From: Solea solea | Taxonomy: Eukaryota > Chordata > Actinopteri > Pleuronectiformes > Soleidae | Direction of reading: 5' to 3' | Assembly: GCF_958295425.1 (NCBI RefSeq) | Contig: NC_081144.1 | Location: 8,927,186 to 8,991,185 of the forward strand | Length of the DNA stretch: 64,000 bases | In this document: piece by piece, positions 1 to 12,213 of the stretch | Numbering within the stretch: position 1 is the first letter of the stretch | Layout: each line of letters starts with the position of its first letter | Program-made: the position numbers and the translations under genes | Notes under the pieces: generated by a model | Told to the model about the DNA's origin: nothing | Seen by the model: only the letters and a program-made list of their open reading frames with translations | Database searches by the model: none

Positions 1-179
1 ATATGCTTGAAAAGAACTACAGTAAAGAAAATATCAAACTGTCTTCTGTCAGTGTTATAATCACAGATATATAAACTGCCTCCAGGGCACAGGGTCATCA
101 AATGCGGCGTGATCTGAGTGTCTCTGGATTGTCATATTTCCGACCGTCCTTGAACGCATCATGTATTTCTGTTTACGGT

Positions 180-297
180 ATCGTGGCGCAGAGGATCTCG
201 GAGCCCGCGGCGTCAAACTTTCATATCGCCTCCATTTGCACGTTGTGGCCGCTTTACGCTCGTTTAAAGCGTTAACACCAGGTGAAGGCGAACGCTG
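180..297 (+). promoter_or_regulatory. CpG-rich promoter-like segment with a candidate noncoding first exon
   Basis: Between about 100 and 450 the sequence is unusually rich in CpG for this AT-rich window. A plus-strand splice donor of good consensus (CTG|GTAAGT) follows position 297, and a weaker one (CAG|GTGAAG) lies just before it. This fits an upstream noncoding first exon for the plus-strand gene klhl21. In human, PHF13 starts head-to-head with KLHL21, so the same CpG segment could also be the promoter of a minus-strand phf13 beyond the left edge. No phf13 coding sequence is visible here. Inference only; no transcript evidence. Confidence 0.35.
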
Positions 298-1679
298 GTA
301 AGTCGTCTCGAGTTGTCCTGGGGTTTTAGTGGCGTTATTTTTCGTGGGGTTAGAATGACAGAAGAAGCAGTGACGCTATGTCCCGTAGGAAAGGAGCCTC
401 GCGTGAACGTGACGCTAATTAGATGTTTACAGACGATGCGGTGTTGAAATCGTGTCCTGAAGATACAGCGTTTAAACGTGTGTATTGTTGTTTGTTTGGT
501 ATGAAACATGTAGATTAATGAAACGACACAGACAGACATGTTGTATCACATCGTGTAAAGCGTGGCGGGAGTTAATTAGCGAGATGAAAGTTGCTCAACA
601 GTTTCCATCCTGTCGTGTTGTGGTAATAATAGCATATGCTTTGAAGGATTTAGCTGTGGATATTGTGGCTTCGTGTTTAGCGTTGCATAAGACATTTGAA
701 TATTATGGTTTTGCATGGGACCAGTTGAAGACTGAGGCCTCTCTGTGCTCACTGTTGTGGACATGTATGGTATGGCTGCAAGACATCAATGACAAAGTGT
801 TTGTCGCTGGTGGAATTAAAGTACCCACACTAAAATGTCTGCACTATTTTTGAGATACTTCTGCGAAAGTATTTTTCTTTCCCTGCTTCTTCATCACACT
901 TTAGTTAATTCACCACGTTGTCAGACATCATCTGGTAGTAGTTAATTTATAAATAAACGTATGAAAAGTTGATGAAATATCCTGAAATAACCAGCTTCTC
1001 AAATGTGACAATGATCTTTTTGTTGTGCACAAGTCAATATTTTTGTTATTTACAATAATTGTAATATTTTGACTGTTCCATTGTAATAATTTTGGGCTTT
1101 CCCACATAAAAAACGACCATTGTGAAACAGTGGTGGTTATTTCTTTAGTCATGAGGGAGAATTCAACAACCGCCTGCTAAAATGTTTCTGACTGTGTGTG
1201 AAATTTAGGACTACCATCTTGCTGTGACCTAAACAATTGCAACATGCAACATTCTCCTCTTCCGCAGTCTTTCATTTGAAAAACAGTTGCCAGGGCATGA
1301 TTTATCTGCTTTTGTTGAATGTTGATGACATTTTATCTTCAATGTTAACTTGTATTGTATTAAACCCATATATGTGTAAAAGTAATTACCTCAAGCTCCT
1401 TTTCCAAATTGGCATCTCAACTTGGCCTCACCCTCTCTCTAGCCATGCCCAGGACCACATTCTCCTCCTTATGCAGCCCTGTCTTTGGATTTTTCACCAC
1501 AGACTTAATAAAAAGATAAATAACCAGAGCGCTATTCATCTTCTTTTCCTCTTGTTAATTAGATCCATGTCACACAGTGTGCTTTGTAATGGTCTTATGA
1601 GACTGCTGAAATTGCACAATCTGTATTAGTGAGAAACTACCCTTTGAAAGAATTCTTTAGACTCTTAGTAACCGTGGCA
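298..1679. other. Gap without a recognised gene
   Basis: The longest open frame is 122 codons on the plus strand at 485-853. It has no recognisable domain, and I do not consider it a gene. The rest is AT-rich non-coding sequence, possibly intron if the donor at 298 is used. Confidence 0.4.
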
Positions 1680-2084
1680 TTAAAGGGGACATATTATACC
1701 CTATTTCCCCCATTAAAATAGTTCCCTGGTGTCCTAATGAACATGTCAGTGACATGCTTTGGTCAAAATACCATAAGGATGAAGAATCATAGTAGTTCAA
1801 TAACCCTGCTAAACCCGCCCCTTTCAGAACGCTCGGTTTTCGTGCAAGGTCCCTTTATATGCAAATGAGACACAGGCAAACACACACCCACTTCTTCCAG
1901 GGGGTTTCTGATTTGTCCTCTTTACAGCTCTATTCGTCTCCCCCTCCCTCCACTAGCTCTCTGACAATATCAACATGTCAGCGAGAGTGCCGTCACAGGA
2001 AGAGACGTCCTACATAAGGATCGAGCCGAACACTGTCCAACTGTAAATCAGTTAAAAACACTTAGGAACAGAAGATCAGCGGTG

Positions 2085-2977
2085 ACACAGAGAGTGCAGC
2101 ACCGCTGCACAGAGAGTGCAGCACCGCTGATCGCCACTGCTGATCGCCAGCGGCGCGCTGAATAAACTGTATGTTGCTGTATCAGACCGGAGACTGTGCT
2201 CCGGAGACCTCACCACCGCTGACCAGCTCCGGTGCTCCGGCAAGCTGGCGATCAGCGGTGGCGATCACCGTGTAACGCGCTACCGCTGATCGCCAGCGGC
2301 GCGCTGAATAAACTGTATGTTGCTGTATCAGATCGTGTGTTCGCACCACTTCACATCAGACTGCAAACAGCGGTCGCCGCATTTAGTCAGGGGACGTATT
2401 TCACCGACGTACAAACACACACATTGTTAAGAAAAGATCACATAGAGCTCATAACTGACCATTCTGACACGTCCTAATTAAACATATTTGTTCAGTACGT
2501 CCTCCATGACCGGAGCACAGACTCAGTCTGATACAATCACATAAAGCAGCTGTTTATGCAGCTCGCCGCTGACGATCAGCGGTGCTGCACTCTCTGTGTC
2601 ACCGATCGCTGATCGCCACCGCTGATCGCCAGCGGCGCGCTGAATAAACTGTATGTTGCTGTATCAGACCGGAGACCTCACCACCGCTGACCAGCTCCGG
2701 TGCTCCGGCGAGCTGGCGATCAGCGGTGGCGATCACCGTGTAACGCGCCACCGCTGATCGCCAGCGGCGCGCTGAATAAACTGTATGTTGCTGTATCAGA
2801 CCGGAGACTGTGCTCCGGAGACCTCACCACCGCTGACCACCTCCGGTGCTCCGGCGAGCTGGCGATCACCGTGTAACGCGCCACCGCTGTATCAGACAGT
2901 CTCCGGTCTGATACAGCAACATACAGTTTATTCAGCGCGCCGCTGCCGATCAGCGATCGCCAGCGGCAGTTTAGGCT
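2085..2977. repeat. GC-rich minisatellite inside the TTAA element
   Basis: A GC-rich block is built from variants of a unit of roughly 55-130 bases. It contains GATCGCCAGCGGCGCGCTGA followed by AATAAACTGTATGTTGCTGT and a CCGGAGAC motif. Direct copies begin near 2140, 2290, 2625 and 2757, and an inverted copy lies near 2890-2945. Base composition differs sharply from the AT-rich flanks. The short open frames here are by-products of the repeats. Confidence 0.8.
2332..2606 (+). repeat. Left arm of a large inverted duplication
   Basis: This 275-base arm is the near-perfect reverse complement of 2978-3274. It carries the C-terminal THAP fragment (CSHHFTSDC) in plus sense, while the right arm carries the same fragment in minus sense. 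The spacer is about 370 bases of minisatellite. A single-stranded copy would fold into a long hairpin. Confidence 0.85.
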
Positions 2978-3274
2978 ATCGGTGACACAGAGAGTGTAGC
3001 ACCGCTGCACAGAGAGTGCAGCACCGCTGATCGTCAGCGGCGAGCTGCATAAACAGCTGCTTTATGTGATTGTATCAGACTGAGTCTGTGCTCCGGTCAT
3101 GGAGGACGTACTGAACAAATATGTTTAATTAGGACGTGTCAGAATGGTCAGTTATGAGCTCTATGTGATCTTTTCTTAACAATTTGTGTGTTTGTACGTC
3201 GGTGAAATACGTCCCCTGACTAAATACGGCAACCGCTGGCCGCAGTCTGATGTGAAGTGGTGCGAACACACGAT
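2978..3274 (-). repeat. Right arm of the large inverted duplication
   Basis: Reverse complement of 2332-2606, with scattered substitutions. It has an extra roughly 22-base duplication near 3000-3025, where a CTGCACAGAGAGTGCAGC motif is repeated. It is continuous with the THAP-like frame to its right (about 3280-3420), so this arm is the original and the left arm the copy. Confidence 0.8.
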
Positions 3275-3680
3275 TGCTGACTTTATCCGGCACATTAGCT
3301 TCATATATAAAATCCTCTGTAAAACACTGTGCTCCACTGTGCAGCCACCAACAGCACACTTGTCCCGCCACGTTGACATAATACCGCTCTTCCTCCCTCG
3401 CCTGCACTCTGGCAGGGACAAGGTGGAGCTAAGGTGGAGCTTGCGAAGTAAACGTACTGGTGGGGCGGTAACATTCGCGGTGAAATGCGCATGCTGACGT
3501 CATAAGCGCAGGGAATTCAACATCGAGCGTTTTATCGCCTATACTTACACTAAGCGGAACCACGAAAACATGACTGAGTATTGTTTTTCCACACTTTGGC
3601 GACTGGTAGGGCCCCCAGAGTCCCAAATATCAGTATTAAAATGGTTAAAAAGTTGATTTTGCATAATATGTCCCCTTTAA

Positions 3681-6600
3681 TGTATTTATCTTGTATTTCT
3701 TTTTAAACCAAACAATCATTTGAATAACTGGGAAAAATCACAAGAGTTGTACTTGTATTTAGTTGAGTGTTAACACTCTTATTTGGGTGAAGCATCTGAA
3801 TAGTTTCTCCACTGATGTTTATGGAAAGTTCCAACTGATGAGCAGGAATTACAGGAATGCATTGGTAGTTGATACAAGAAAAACTGGGTATTTGAAATCA
3901 TCCGTGGTTGTAAAGCCAGAGGCTTAATTCAAAAACAAAGACTTAAGAACATCCAGGAAAGGTACTTTTACCTTTCCTGGATTTTCTTAAAGATAATTGA
4001 CAAGGGCATGGTTGTGATTATTTAAGTAAAAGTAGTAAGTTAAAGAAAGAAAGAAAAAAGGCTTAAAAAATAGCATTGGTGGTAAAATATTTGTTGAAAT
4101 GAGTAACGCATCACATTTCAAACAATATTTCCATATGAAATGTTTAGGACAAGAACTACCAAGTGAAGTCAATGATGACATTTTGTAAACACGTTAATTG
4201 ATAACAGATTCACATATAGTAACCATTAGGTGCAGTCCTAGTTTTGACTAATATAATATTTAAATACTCTTGTAGTTACCCTCAAGCATTTTGTGGGCAG
4301 ACTTTTAAAGACTGTCATTGAAAACATTACATTATTAATAAAGTCTTACCACAAGTTTGCATAAGAAGCTCGTCAACCAAATTCACACAGATATTATAGG
4401 GTTATATCTGCTCTCTGAGATGAGTGCACAGTTTAGGGAGTCTTTTTATTGCCAGGCCTCACTCAGCGGTGGAGAAGCAGGAGTTTATGTCACCCCCACT
4501 GTGGTGGTTGCATTGTCCTCAGCTGCCTGCATTGACAGCAGAACTGTCTGTTTAGTTGCTAGCATTTGAAAGTCTGGGCTCTGTTTTGCTGTTGACAATG
4601 AGGTGACAAAAATTCAAAAGGGTGTTTGTAAATTGCAAGTTTGCAAGGGGCAGCAGTTGCATTAAACCTTAGAGAAAGAGAGTTGTAAGCAGCTTCTTCA
4701 TGTAAACAGTTTTTTTATTTACCCTGTTCACATGCACATAGCAGCTCCCAGATAAACACAATGTACAACATAAATCACTGAATGCTTGGGACTCATGAAG
4801 CCGCAGTGTTACGAAACACTGAATAAATCACCCTTTTTTTTTTGATTGAATGATAAAAGATGGACATAAATAGTGCTTTGTTTTTGTCAAGTTTTGCTTC
4901 TGCGTCCATTGAGTGTTGTGCATTTAAGAATGTTGCTTAAGTTGGATGGTTCAGTAAATGTAGGATCGTTTGTGAAAAGCATGCTAACCATAAACACTAA
5001 AATGGTGTTGAACTTCATACCTGCTATATATCAAACAAATTATGCAAATTATGTCACTATCACAAGGTGGCAGCACCTGTGTGAGGGCGTACTTGGCTTC
5101 AAGTTTCTTCTTTATTTGTTTAATCCACTCGGCAAACAAACCACTGTACTCTCAGAGTTTCCATGTTCATTAGTTGTCTGTTTCCAGTAGCAACATGGTT
5201 CCCAAACGCAGACCGTTGAACCTCTCATGAACCTTTTAAGGAATAAAAAAATACACGTAACCATCTTTCAGCCAGAATGTGACAAAGTTTTGTGACTAAC
5301 TGCACAACATCTTAATTTGTTTTACCCCTAGTATATTTGCAGGTCATGAGTTCAGGTCCAGGGGAAGACAGACGTCTACAGTTGTAGTACTTCATGAAAG
5401 GGGGCACTTTCACCTATAAAGCTGATCTGTGCAGGTGTTTAGAGGACATGTTACACTTCCACACTCACAGCGGTCGGATTGTTTGCACACCTCTGCTGTT
5501 TTTCTCCCTCTCTCCCTTCTGAGAGTATAACTTTCTGTCAGCTATTCCTGGAGCTGGTTGGTAAACATACTCATTGTGAGCTGCTTAATACCCCTTTCAA
5601 GCTGTCCTTATTAGGGGTGTGACGCTTTAACTTATTCATGCTGTTCTGTTCAGTATGCTAGACTCTTTTCTCATTGTGATTCAACTGTGAACTTTCTCTC
5701 ATGGCACAGTATGGTACAGAGCTTTTACTTCATCTTTGTATCATGATACTTTTGGATTATGTTTAGATTATGCTCGCACCCCAAATTATTTTGATGTTTG
5801 TGATAAATTTGTGTAACAGAAAACAGTTATAACTTGGCGGTGAAGAACTGATTTATGGACTCTTTCTTTGTGCATGGACATTGTTAGGATTTGATGCAGT
5901 CCTGTTTTGGTCCCGTCACAACAGTGTCAAAATATGATGGTGTCTGCAACAAGGTGTGTGACATGAAAAAAAGAAAGATTCAAGCATTTCTACTGCTTGT
6001 GCAGTGCATTATGTATGAGTTCTGTGTAAGGAAATGCTATTACTTTACATTTACATGATCATTTACACACAAGTAAGGGAGAAAGATGTGGGGGGGGCTT
6101 TGAGTGCAGGTCTGGGTCCATCCTTCACAGGTCAGTTTGATCCCTTGTAAAGCCGTGTGGACCACTGCATTGTTGAATCCTGGTGTGGAATGTGTACCAA
6201 GGCTTTTGGCCAGAGCACCACGGGCTTTACGACAACCTTGATACAAATCTCTGTAAGGAGATACCTGTGAATTATCAGGGAGAGGGAACAAATGTTGACA
6301 TTAGTTCAGGTCAACTGATGTTATTTATTGCCTTGTATGTGCTTTTTTTCTGCTGATTATACTGAGTACATACCTGACATTCAATCCCCCAAACAATTTA
6401 GCTGCAATTAATTACTTTCAGGAATTCAGTATCATATACTGAATATTGTATTTTAGAATTGGGAGTTGTAGAGTAAATATCCAGGATTATTATGTGTTGT
6501 TTCTTGAACTTGACCTGGAAAATAAACAATAACGGTAATTATTACAGTGTGATTTTACTTCAGGAGCACAACAAAAGTAATAGAATACATACATTAGATA

Positions 6601-7190
6601 TTATGTTTATGAATTGCACAAATACACCTCGTGGATCAACACAACCTTTAGAATTGTGAATCATTTTGTAGTGTAAACTTTGTCTTTGGTTTACTGATTA
6701 TTAACTATCAACTGAAAGATTGGGACGATTTATATAATCATGTAATCTGGAAGAAATTGATCAAATAGTAGTAGGGACCGACTGACCGACAGAATGATAA
6801 TGCTGATATCCCGAGAGCAGTTATTAAAATAGTTGTCAGTTAATTTTGTGATGGTTGTCTCATCAGTTCAAGAGCATCATAACCAGGAATGACATTGGCG
6901 TTATTCCTGTTCATCTGCTGTGATCAGGGAGGCTCAGCACTGGTGCATATTTGTTGTGGTAAGCTGATTGCAGAATGGTATGACTGTGTATTCACTTTGC
7001 TTTTGTGCTGATGATGGTGAGGAGGCCCTGACTCACTGAGCTCCTCTCTGAAAGGCCACTTACTCACAGTGACTGACCACAGAGACATACCAGTGGGGTG
7101 GGGTGGAGTTTAAACTCTACCCACAGTGTCGGTTCACAACATGTTAGGTGTTCTTCCCAAAGCTCCCCCTTCCCTGGAAATGGACACTGC
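3681..7190. other. Non-coding gap upstream of klhl21
   Basis: No open frame with a recognisable product. There are short A/T homopolymers (for example around 4833) and a G-run near 6090. If the donor at 298 is used, all of this would be klhl21 intron. Confidence 0.5.
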
Positions 7191-7195
7191 TGGTG

Positions 7196-7338
7196 TATTT
7201 ATAGCTGCTGAGCACAAGCGAGCTCTCTTTTTTAAACACGGCTAAGGATCTGGTCCTTCCAACAAGAGTTGTGCCGAGTTTTGCTGTTACATATTCTCTG
7301 GTACGCTGTCGCTGCTTGTGTCTAGAGGGACTTGTCAG
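7196..7338 (+). promoter_or_regulatory. klhl21: TATA-type promoter and noncoding first exon candidate for klhl21
   Basis: TATTTATA at 7196-7203 is a good TATA box. About 135 bases on, a strong donor (TGTCAG|GTAGGAG) follows 7338. A matching acceptor (CTCTGTTTCAG) ends at 7802, 17 bases before the first in-frame ATG of klhl21. Together they define a short untranslated first exon (start near 7225) and an intron of about 464 bases. This is an inference from signals; a second, CpG-type promoter may lie near 200. Confidence 0.5.
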
Positions 7339-7818
7339 GTAGGAGAAAGAACAGTTTGGGATTTCAAAGCCTTTAATCTGTAACATTGCTTAAATCTTTG
7401 CCTGTGTAGCTGCTGATTTTGCTTATTTGCTTTTCAGGGCTTAATTTGGCATTGAAGTCTTTCTTCACCTTTATAGATCAGTAGTATATTTGATACGCGT
7501 GTTTCCACACATCTACAAAGTCAAGCAACATCTGTTATGATAATCATTAAATGATTAAGATAATATTAGACAGTGTGAAAAAAAGTTTCCTGTGAGAATT
7601 TGCTGCTTTTCTTTGTAGATATTGACCCCTTTGGGATTATTGTTGATAAGTAAAACGAGCTATTTGTAAAAGTTTGTTAGTGCTTTAGGAAACTATGCTT
7701 TTTGTGTATTGTTTGACATTTTATCGACCAACCAAAGTTATTATTTAAGAAAATCATCAACAGACGAGATATAAATATGTTTCTGGTCTTTCTCTGTTTC
7801 AGATGAAAACATAATTCG

Positions 7819-10800
7819 ATGCAGGAAATGGATCACCCAGAGAGAGAAGAGATGGAAAGGCCAGTTTTGCAAACACAACCGTCCACTCTGCCGTTTTTTG
7901 ACACGGCCCATGCCTTTAACCTGCTGCGGGGAATCCATGAACTCAGAGCGGAGCGTAAATTTTTTGATGTGACTCTGTGTGCTGAGGGTCGCGAGTTCCA
8001 CTGTCACCGCACAGTGTTGGCCGCTGCCAGCACCTACTTCCGGGCTATGTTTACAGGAACACTGAGGGAGAGTGTTATGGACCGGGTAGTTCTACATGAG
8101 GTGTCAGCAGAGCTACTAGGTCTGCTGGTGGACTTCTGCTACACAGGACGTGTGACCGTCACTCAGGATAACGTGGACCTCCTTCTGAAGACGGCTGATC
8201 TGTTTCAGTTTCCCTCAGTCAAAGAGGCTTGCTGTGCATTTCTGGAACAGCGTCTGGATGTTTCCAACTGCTTAGAGATCCAGGACTTTGCAGAGGCTTA
8301 TGCGTGCAGAGAGCTGGCAACCAGTGCTCGCCGCTTTGTCCTAAAAAATATAATGGAGCTGGCTAAAGGGACAGACTTTGAGAGGCTGCCTTGGAAGCGT
8401 CTGCTTGAGTTTATATCGGACAACGAGCTCTGTGTGGACAAGGAGGAGACAGTTTATCAAATTGCAGTGCGTTGGGTGAAGACTGATCTCAAGCGGAGAC
8501 TGCACTACTGGCCGGAGCTCCTGCAGCAGATCCGGCTCCCTTTTGTCAGGAGGTTCTTTCTGTTGGCCCATGTCGAGAGTGACCCACTTGTGTATCTTTC
8601 GCCAACCTGCCTCCGCATGGTAAACGAAGCCCGTAGCTTTCAGTCATGCGAGTACGACCGCCATGACAGGCCCTGCCATCGAATGCGGCCACGGCCGTCC
8701 ACAGGACTGGCAGAAATCCTGGTGGTGGTGGGAGGCTGCGACCAGGACTGTGATGAGCTGGTCACCGTGGACTGTTACAACCCCCAGACCGGACAGTGGC
8801 GCTACTTGGCTGAATTCCCTGACCACCTTGGAGGAGGATACAGCATAGCTGCCCTTGGAAACGATATGTATGTGACAGGTAAGTCAATTAACAACACTCA
8901 AAACATCTTTCTTCATTTTTAATTGTTCCTTTGCACTGGACTAGGTTTGGGATTTGATAAAAACATTCGGTTTTATTGATTCATTTAGAGATTCTGTTTC
9001 TAAACCAAGACATTTATTGAACCCAGACCTACAGTGGATGTTCAAGCCCTACAGTTGAGTCACAGTGTTCATGGTTCTGTGGTGACAGTTGTTGTGTATA
9101 TTAGATTCAATGCTCTGTGAATGCTCCAGTCAGTAGATTTCCACTCCTGCTGTTTCATCTTATTAACAGCAGGAGTGGCCATCCGTCAGGGCTTATAAAC
9201 AAACTGCAGCCTCTTTGGCCAGTAGCTCTGTGTTCAAGGCTGAGTGAGAAGGGACATGGTGTGCTGCCAGGTCACCATCATCTTCACTGTCATTGTTAGC
9301 GAGGACATTCTAACCTAACCTGTAAGAATGCCAGTGCCTTCTATGATAAATGTTTTGAGCCCTTCATGCAGACATTTCTAGACACTGATGATGAATCATA
9401 AATTTAGAAGTATTACTTACTGACACGGTGACAGAAATAACAGCAGTATTTGATTGCATAGTGTTGACTTGTAGATTAAATTTAAATGACCTTTGATGGA
9501 TTTGGTGTCATTTTATTTTACTAAAATGTTTTGTTTTGACATATAATATATTGGCTTTAAATTATAAATGTGTTGTTGGTTGGTTAAAAATCCTCGGCTT
9601 CTGTCTGTTAGTGTCCTCATTTATTTTTTTTATTATTTATTATTCAGTGTCCATTTGATGTTAATTTATTCTTTATGTTAATTTATTCTCCCATTAAAAA
9701 GGGTTTTTTAATTTCATTTCATCCACCACTAACCCCTCCCTTTCCAAGGGCATTTGAGAACTACAGTGGCCCACCAGAAATGGTGGTTCCTCTTCAAAAG
9801 GTGGAAAAGTATGCTCTGTCTGGTTTGTTTGGGTTGCTGTAGAAACATGGGGGGCCCAAGATTTTGGTGTTCATAAAACAAGTCTATTAGTACAAAGAAA
9901 AGTCTTATTTTAAAGCCAATATATACATCCACAAACATACCTGCACATGAACACCAGTGAAAGTAGACACCATTAGATATTTTCCATGCTAACTGACTTC
10001 GTGTTTGCATCCTTTAGGGGGTTCTGACGGCTCTCGCCTCTATGATGGTGTGTGGCGCTACAGGTCCAGTGTCAATGAGTGGACAGAGGTGTCGCCCATG
10101 CTGAAGCCCCGCGAGTACCACAGCTCAAGTGTTATGAAAGGTCAGCTCTACGTGGTGGCGTCAGACAGCACTGAGCGCTACGATCACACACTGGACTGCT
10201 GGGAAGCCTTACCGGCCATGCTTCACCCCATGGACAACTGCTGCACCACCACATGCAGCGGACGCTTGTATGCAATAGGCTGCCTGGCCGGGGAAGACAC
10301 GATGGCCGTCCAGAGCTACGATGCAGACACCAACCGCTGGACCATGGTCAACTGTGGACAGCTGCCTTCATGGTCCTTCACACCGAAGACTGTGACCCTC
10401 AACGGCCTCATCTACTTTGTCAGGTCAGGAGACAACAGATTTGTGAAAATGGTAACCTGTACACAATGGCAACAACATAGCTGTTGTGTATATATTCTAC
10501 AGAGTAGTTAATAATTATATGATAACACTTGTAATGCAGTTTTTTTGAATTATTGTTTTGATAATTTTTTTTTTACTAAATAATCTTTGATTCAGTGGAA
10601 TATTGCAACGTTTTGCATGGCGATATTATATCGTTTTTGAGACACCAAGTATCGATTTTTTTGAACTGATGTTACAAATAAACATTTACTTTTTAGGGAT
10701 TAGCATAAAATAAATCAATTGACATTTCTATTAATGTCAATAATACCTGATAATATGGTATAGTGGTGTTTCTGGCGATTCCCACCTGTAACCACTATAT

Positions 10801-12213
10801 GAGTCACTTATTTTAATATAATCCTTACAGAATATTAAATGTTTTGACCTTATTTAAAAGGTCAGAGGCAACTTTATGTAACTAATGCATGAATGCATTT
10901 GAAGCATGTATTGTTTTGGCAGTGACTTGACTTGGATGTTTCTCTATTCCTAGCGATGACTCAGCAGAGGTGGATGTTTATAATCCCCAGAAGAACAAGT
11001 GGGACAAAATTACCCCAATGAACCAGGTTTGTATTTCATATTGTATGTACCTCTCTTGCCATGCTTTGTTAGCAATCCTTTGTGATCTCTATAAATAGAG
11101 GTGTGAGCCCCACTGCTGTTCATCCAAAGTTGATGATGAACACAATCATAAATAACCCCTGAATGGAGTAAATACGGCGGCTGCCGTCCATTTCAAAACA
11201 ATGCAGGAGCGTAGTTCACATAGGGCGGCAGATTTTCCCAAATACGGAAGCAAGATGCTGCACTTAAACCCAGCAGGTACACTGTGTTCATACACAAACA
11301 CTTTCACACCAACTGTTTTATTTTGATCAACATTGAACATTTTTGGTAGATGCCAGCAACATATGGAAATTGAAAGTTAAAGTGTGTTTGCTTTAGGGCA
11401 GCAGGAGAGAATTATCACATAATGAGAGCAGAAAGTGACGATATTGGACTACGAAAAATTAAAACAATGTTACTGTATCTTAGGGCTGAACAATTTTGAA
11501 TAAATGTCTAATTGTGATTATTTTGACAGGAATTGCGATTGCGATATCGGAGGGAATAGTCATTTTTACATCATTATTATAATTTTCATTTGAAAAACAT
11601 ATTTAAAATGATTATTGTGTGATATTTGTGCAGCTGTTTGAGAAACAAAGATGTTCTCTTCAGTCTGTAGAATAAGATGTGTATAGATTAAGACAATAAT
11701 TCATCTAAAATTATATTTTGACACACATTTTGGCTTTAAAAAATATTGCGCCTCTTTAAGATTTCGATGAATTGTTCAGCCCTACTGTATCTACCCATCT
11801 ATCCATCCATTAATATTATAATATTATATTGTATCACCTTTAAAACATACCAAGTATATTTTTTCCTTTTTTCTTTTATCCAGGTCCATGTTGGAGGGAG
11901 TGTGGCAGTCTTGGGTGGTAAATTATTTGTGTCCGGTGGTTACGACAGCACATTTGAGCTGTCGGATGTGGTGGAGGCCTACGACCCCACCACCCACAAG
12001 TGGACTCTCGCTGGACGACTACCACAGCCGACCTTCTGGCACGGCAGTGTCAGCATATTCCGCCAGTTCATGCCGCAGGTGTCCAGTGCGTTTGAACCCA
12101 CTCTCATACCGGAGTCCAACGCCATTCACCTGCACCGCCATCAGCGCCACCAAGCGCTCCACAATCTCAACAACAATCTCAACCAGAACCAGGACGTGAA
12201 CCCAGCTCACTGA
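7819..12213 (+). CDS. klhl21: Kelch-like protein 21, CUL3 ubiquitin-ligase adaptor
   Basis: Coding exons are 7819-8878, 10018-10423, 10954-11026 and 11884-12213. All have GT-AG borders and matching phases and give 622 codons plus stop (human 597). The BTB domain spans about residues 40-146 ([16 protein letters not shown]), BACK about 150-255, and six Kelch blades run from about 300, starting [20 protein letters not shown]. Identity to human KLHL21 is visibly high through the Kelch region and up to [15 protein letters not shown]. The family member bridges CUL3 to substrates; human KLHL21 directs Aurora B ubiquitylation at the spindle midzone and is needed for cytokinesis. Start choice: Met1 (7819) has a poor context, while 7828 and 7852 have G at -3 and +4, and 7852 (MERP) aligns with the human start. 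The C-terminal tail (His/Asn-rich, [11 protein letters not shown]) differs from human. The third intron holds a hAT MITE. Confidence 0.95.
11481..11784. mobile_element. hAT-type MITE in klhl21 intron 3
   Basis: Terminal inverted repeats TAGGGCTGAACAATT (left) and AATTGTTCAGCCCTA (right) bound a 304-base element. It is flanked by a perfect 8-base duplication, CTGTATCT (11473-11480 and 11785-11792). An 8-base duplication with TAGGG..CCCTA ends is typical of hAT elements. There is no coding capacity, so it was moved by a transposase supplied elsewhere. It ends about 99 bases before the last klhl21 exon. Confidence 0.9.

Larger units (their letters stand above)
1684..3676. mobile_element. TTAA-flanked DNA transposon, Kolobok-like, non-autonomous relic
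   Basis: Both ends carry the same 14-base terminal inverted repeat, AGGGGACATATTAT: plus sense from 1684, and its reverse complement ending at 3676. Each end abuts TTAA (1680-1683 and 3677-3680), the target-site duplication of Kolobok and piggyBac elements. On the minus strand at about 3420-3176 a decayed reading frame carries the metal-binding residues of a THAP finger: CAVGGC, then VCSHHF and TSDC. The interval between the second and third Cys is only about 24 residues, shorter than the usual 35-50, so the domain is internally deleted. THAP domains are typical of Kolobok transposases, which favours Kolobok over piggyBac. No full transposase is present. The centre is an inverted duplication and a minisatellite. 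Confidence 0.75.

Noticed and set aside
485..853. 122-codon plus-strand frame
   Set aside because: No recognisable domain, ordinary AT-rich texture and no splice support beyond a nearby donor; length is within chance for this window.
2085..2977. CRISPR-like array
   Set aside because: Units are GC-rich, variable in length, in both orientations and inside a transposon of a vertebrate genome.
3129..3421. THAP-like frames as a functional host THAP gene (human THAP3 lies in the same synteny block)
   Set aside because: They lie inside the TTAA element and overlap its inverted duplication, and the metal-ligand spacing is broken; transposon origin explains them better.
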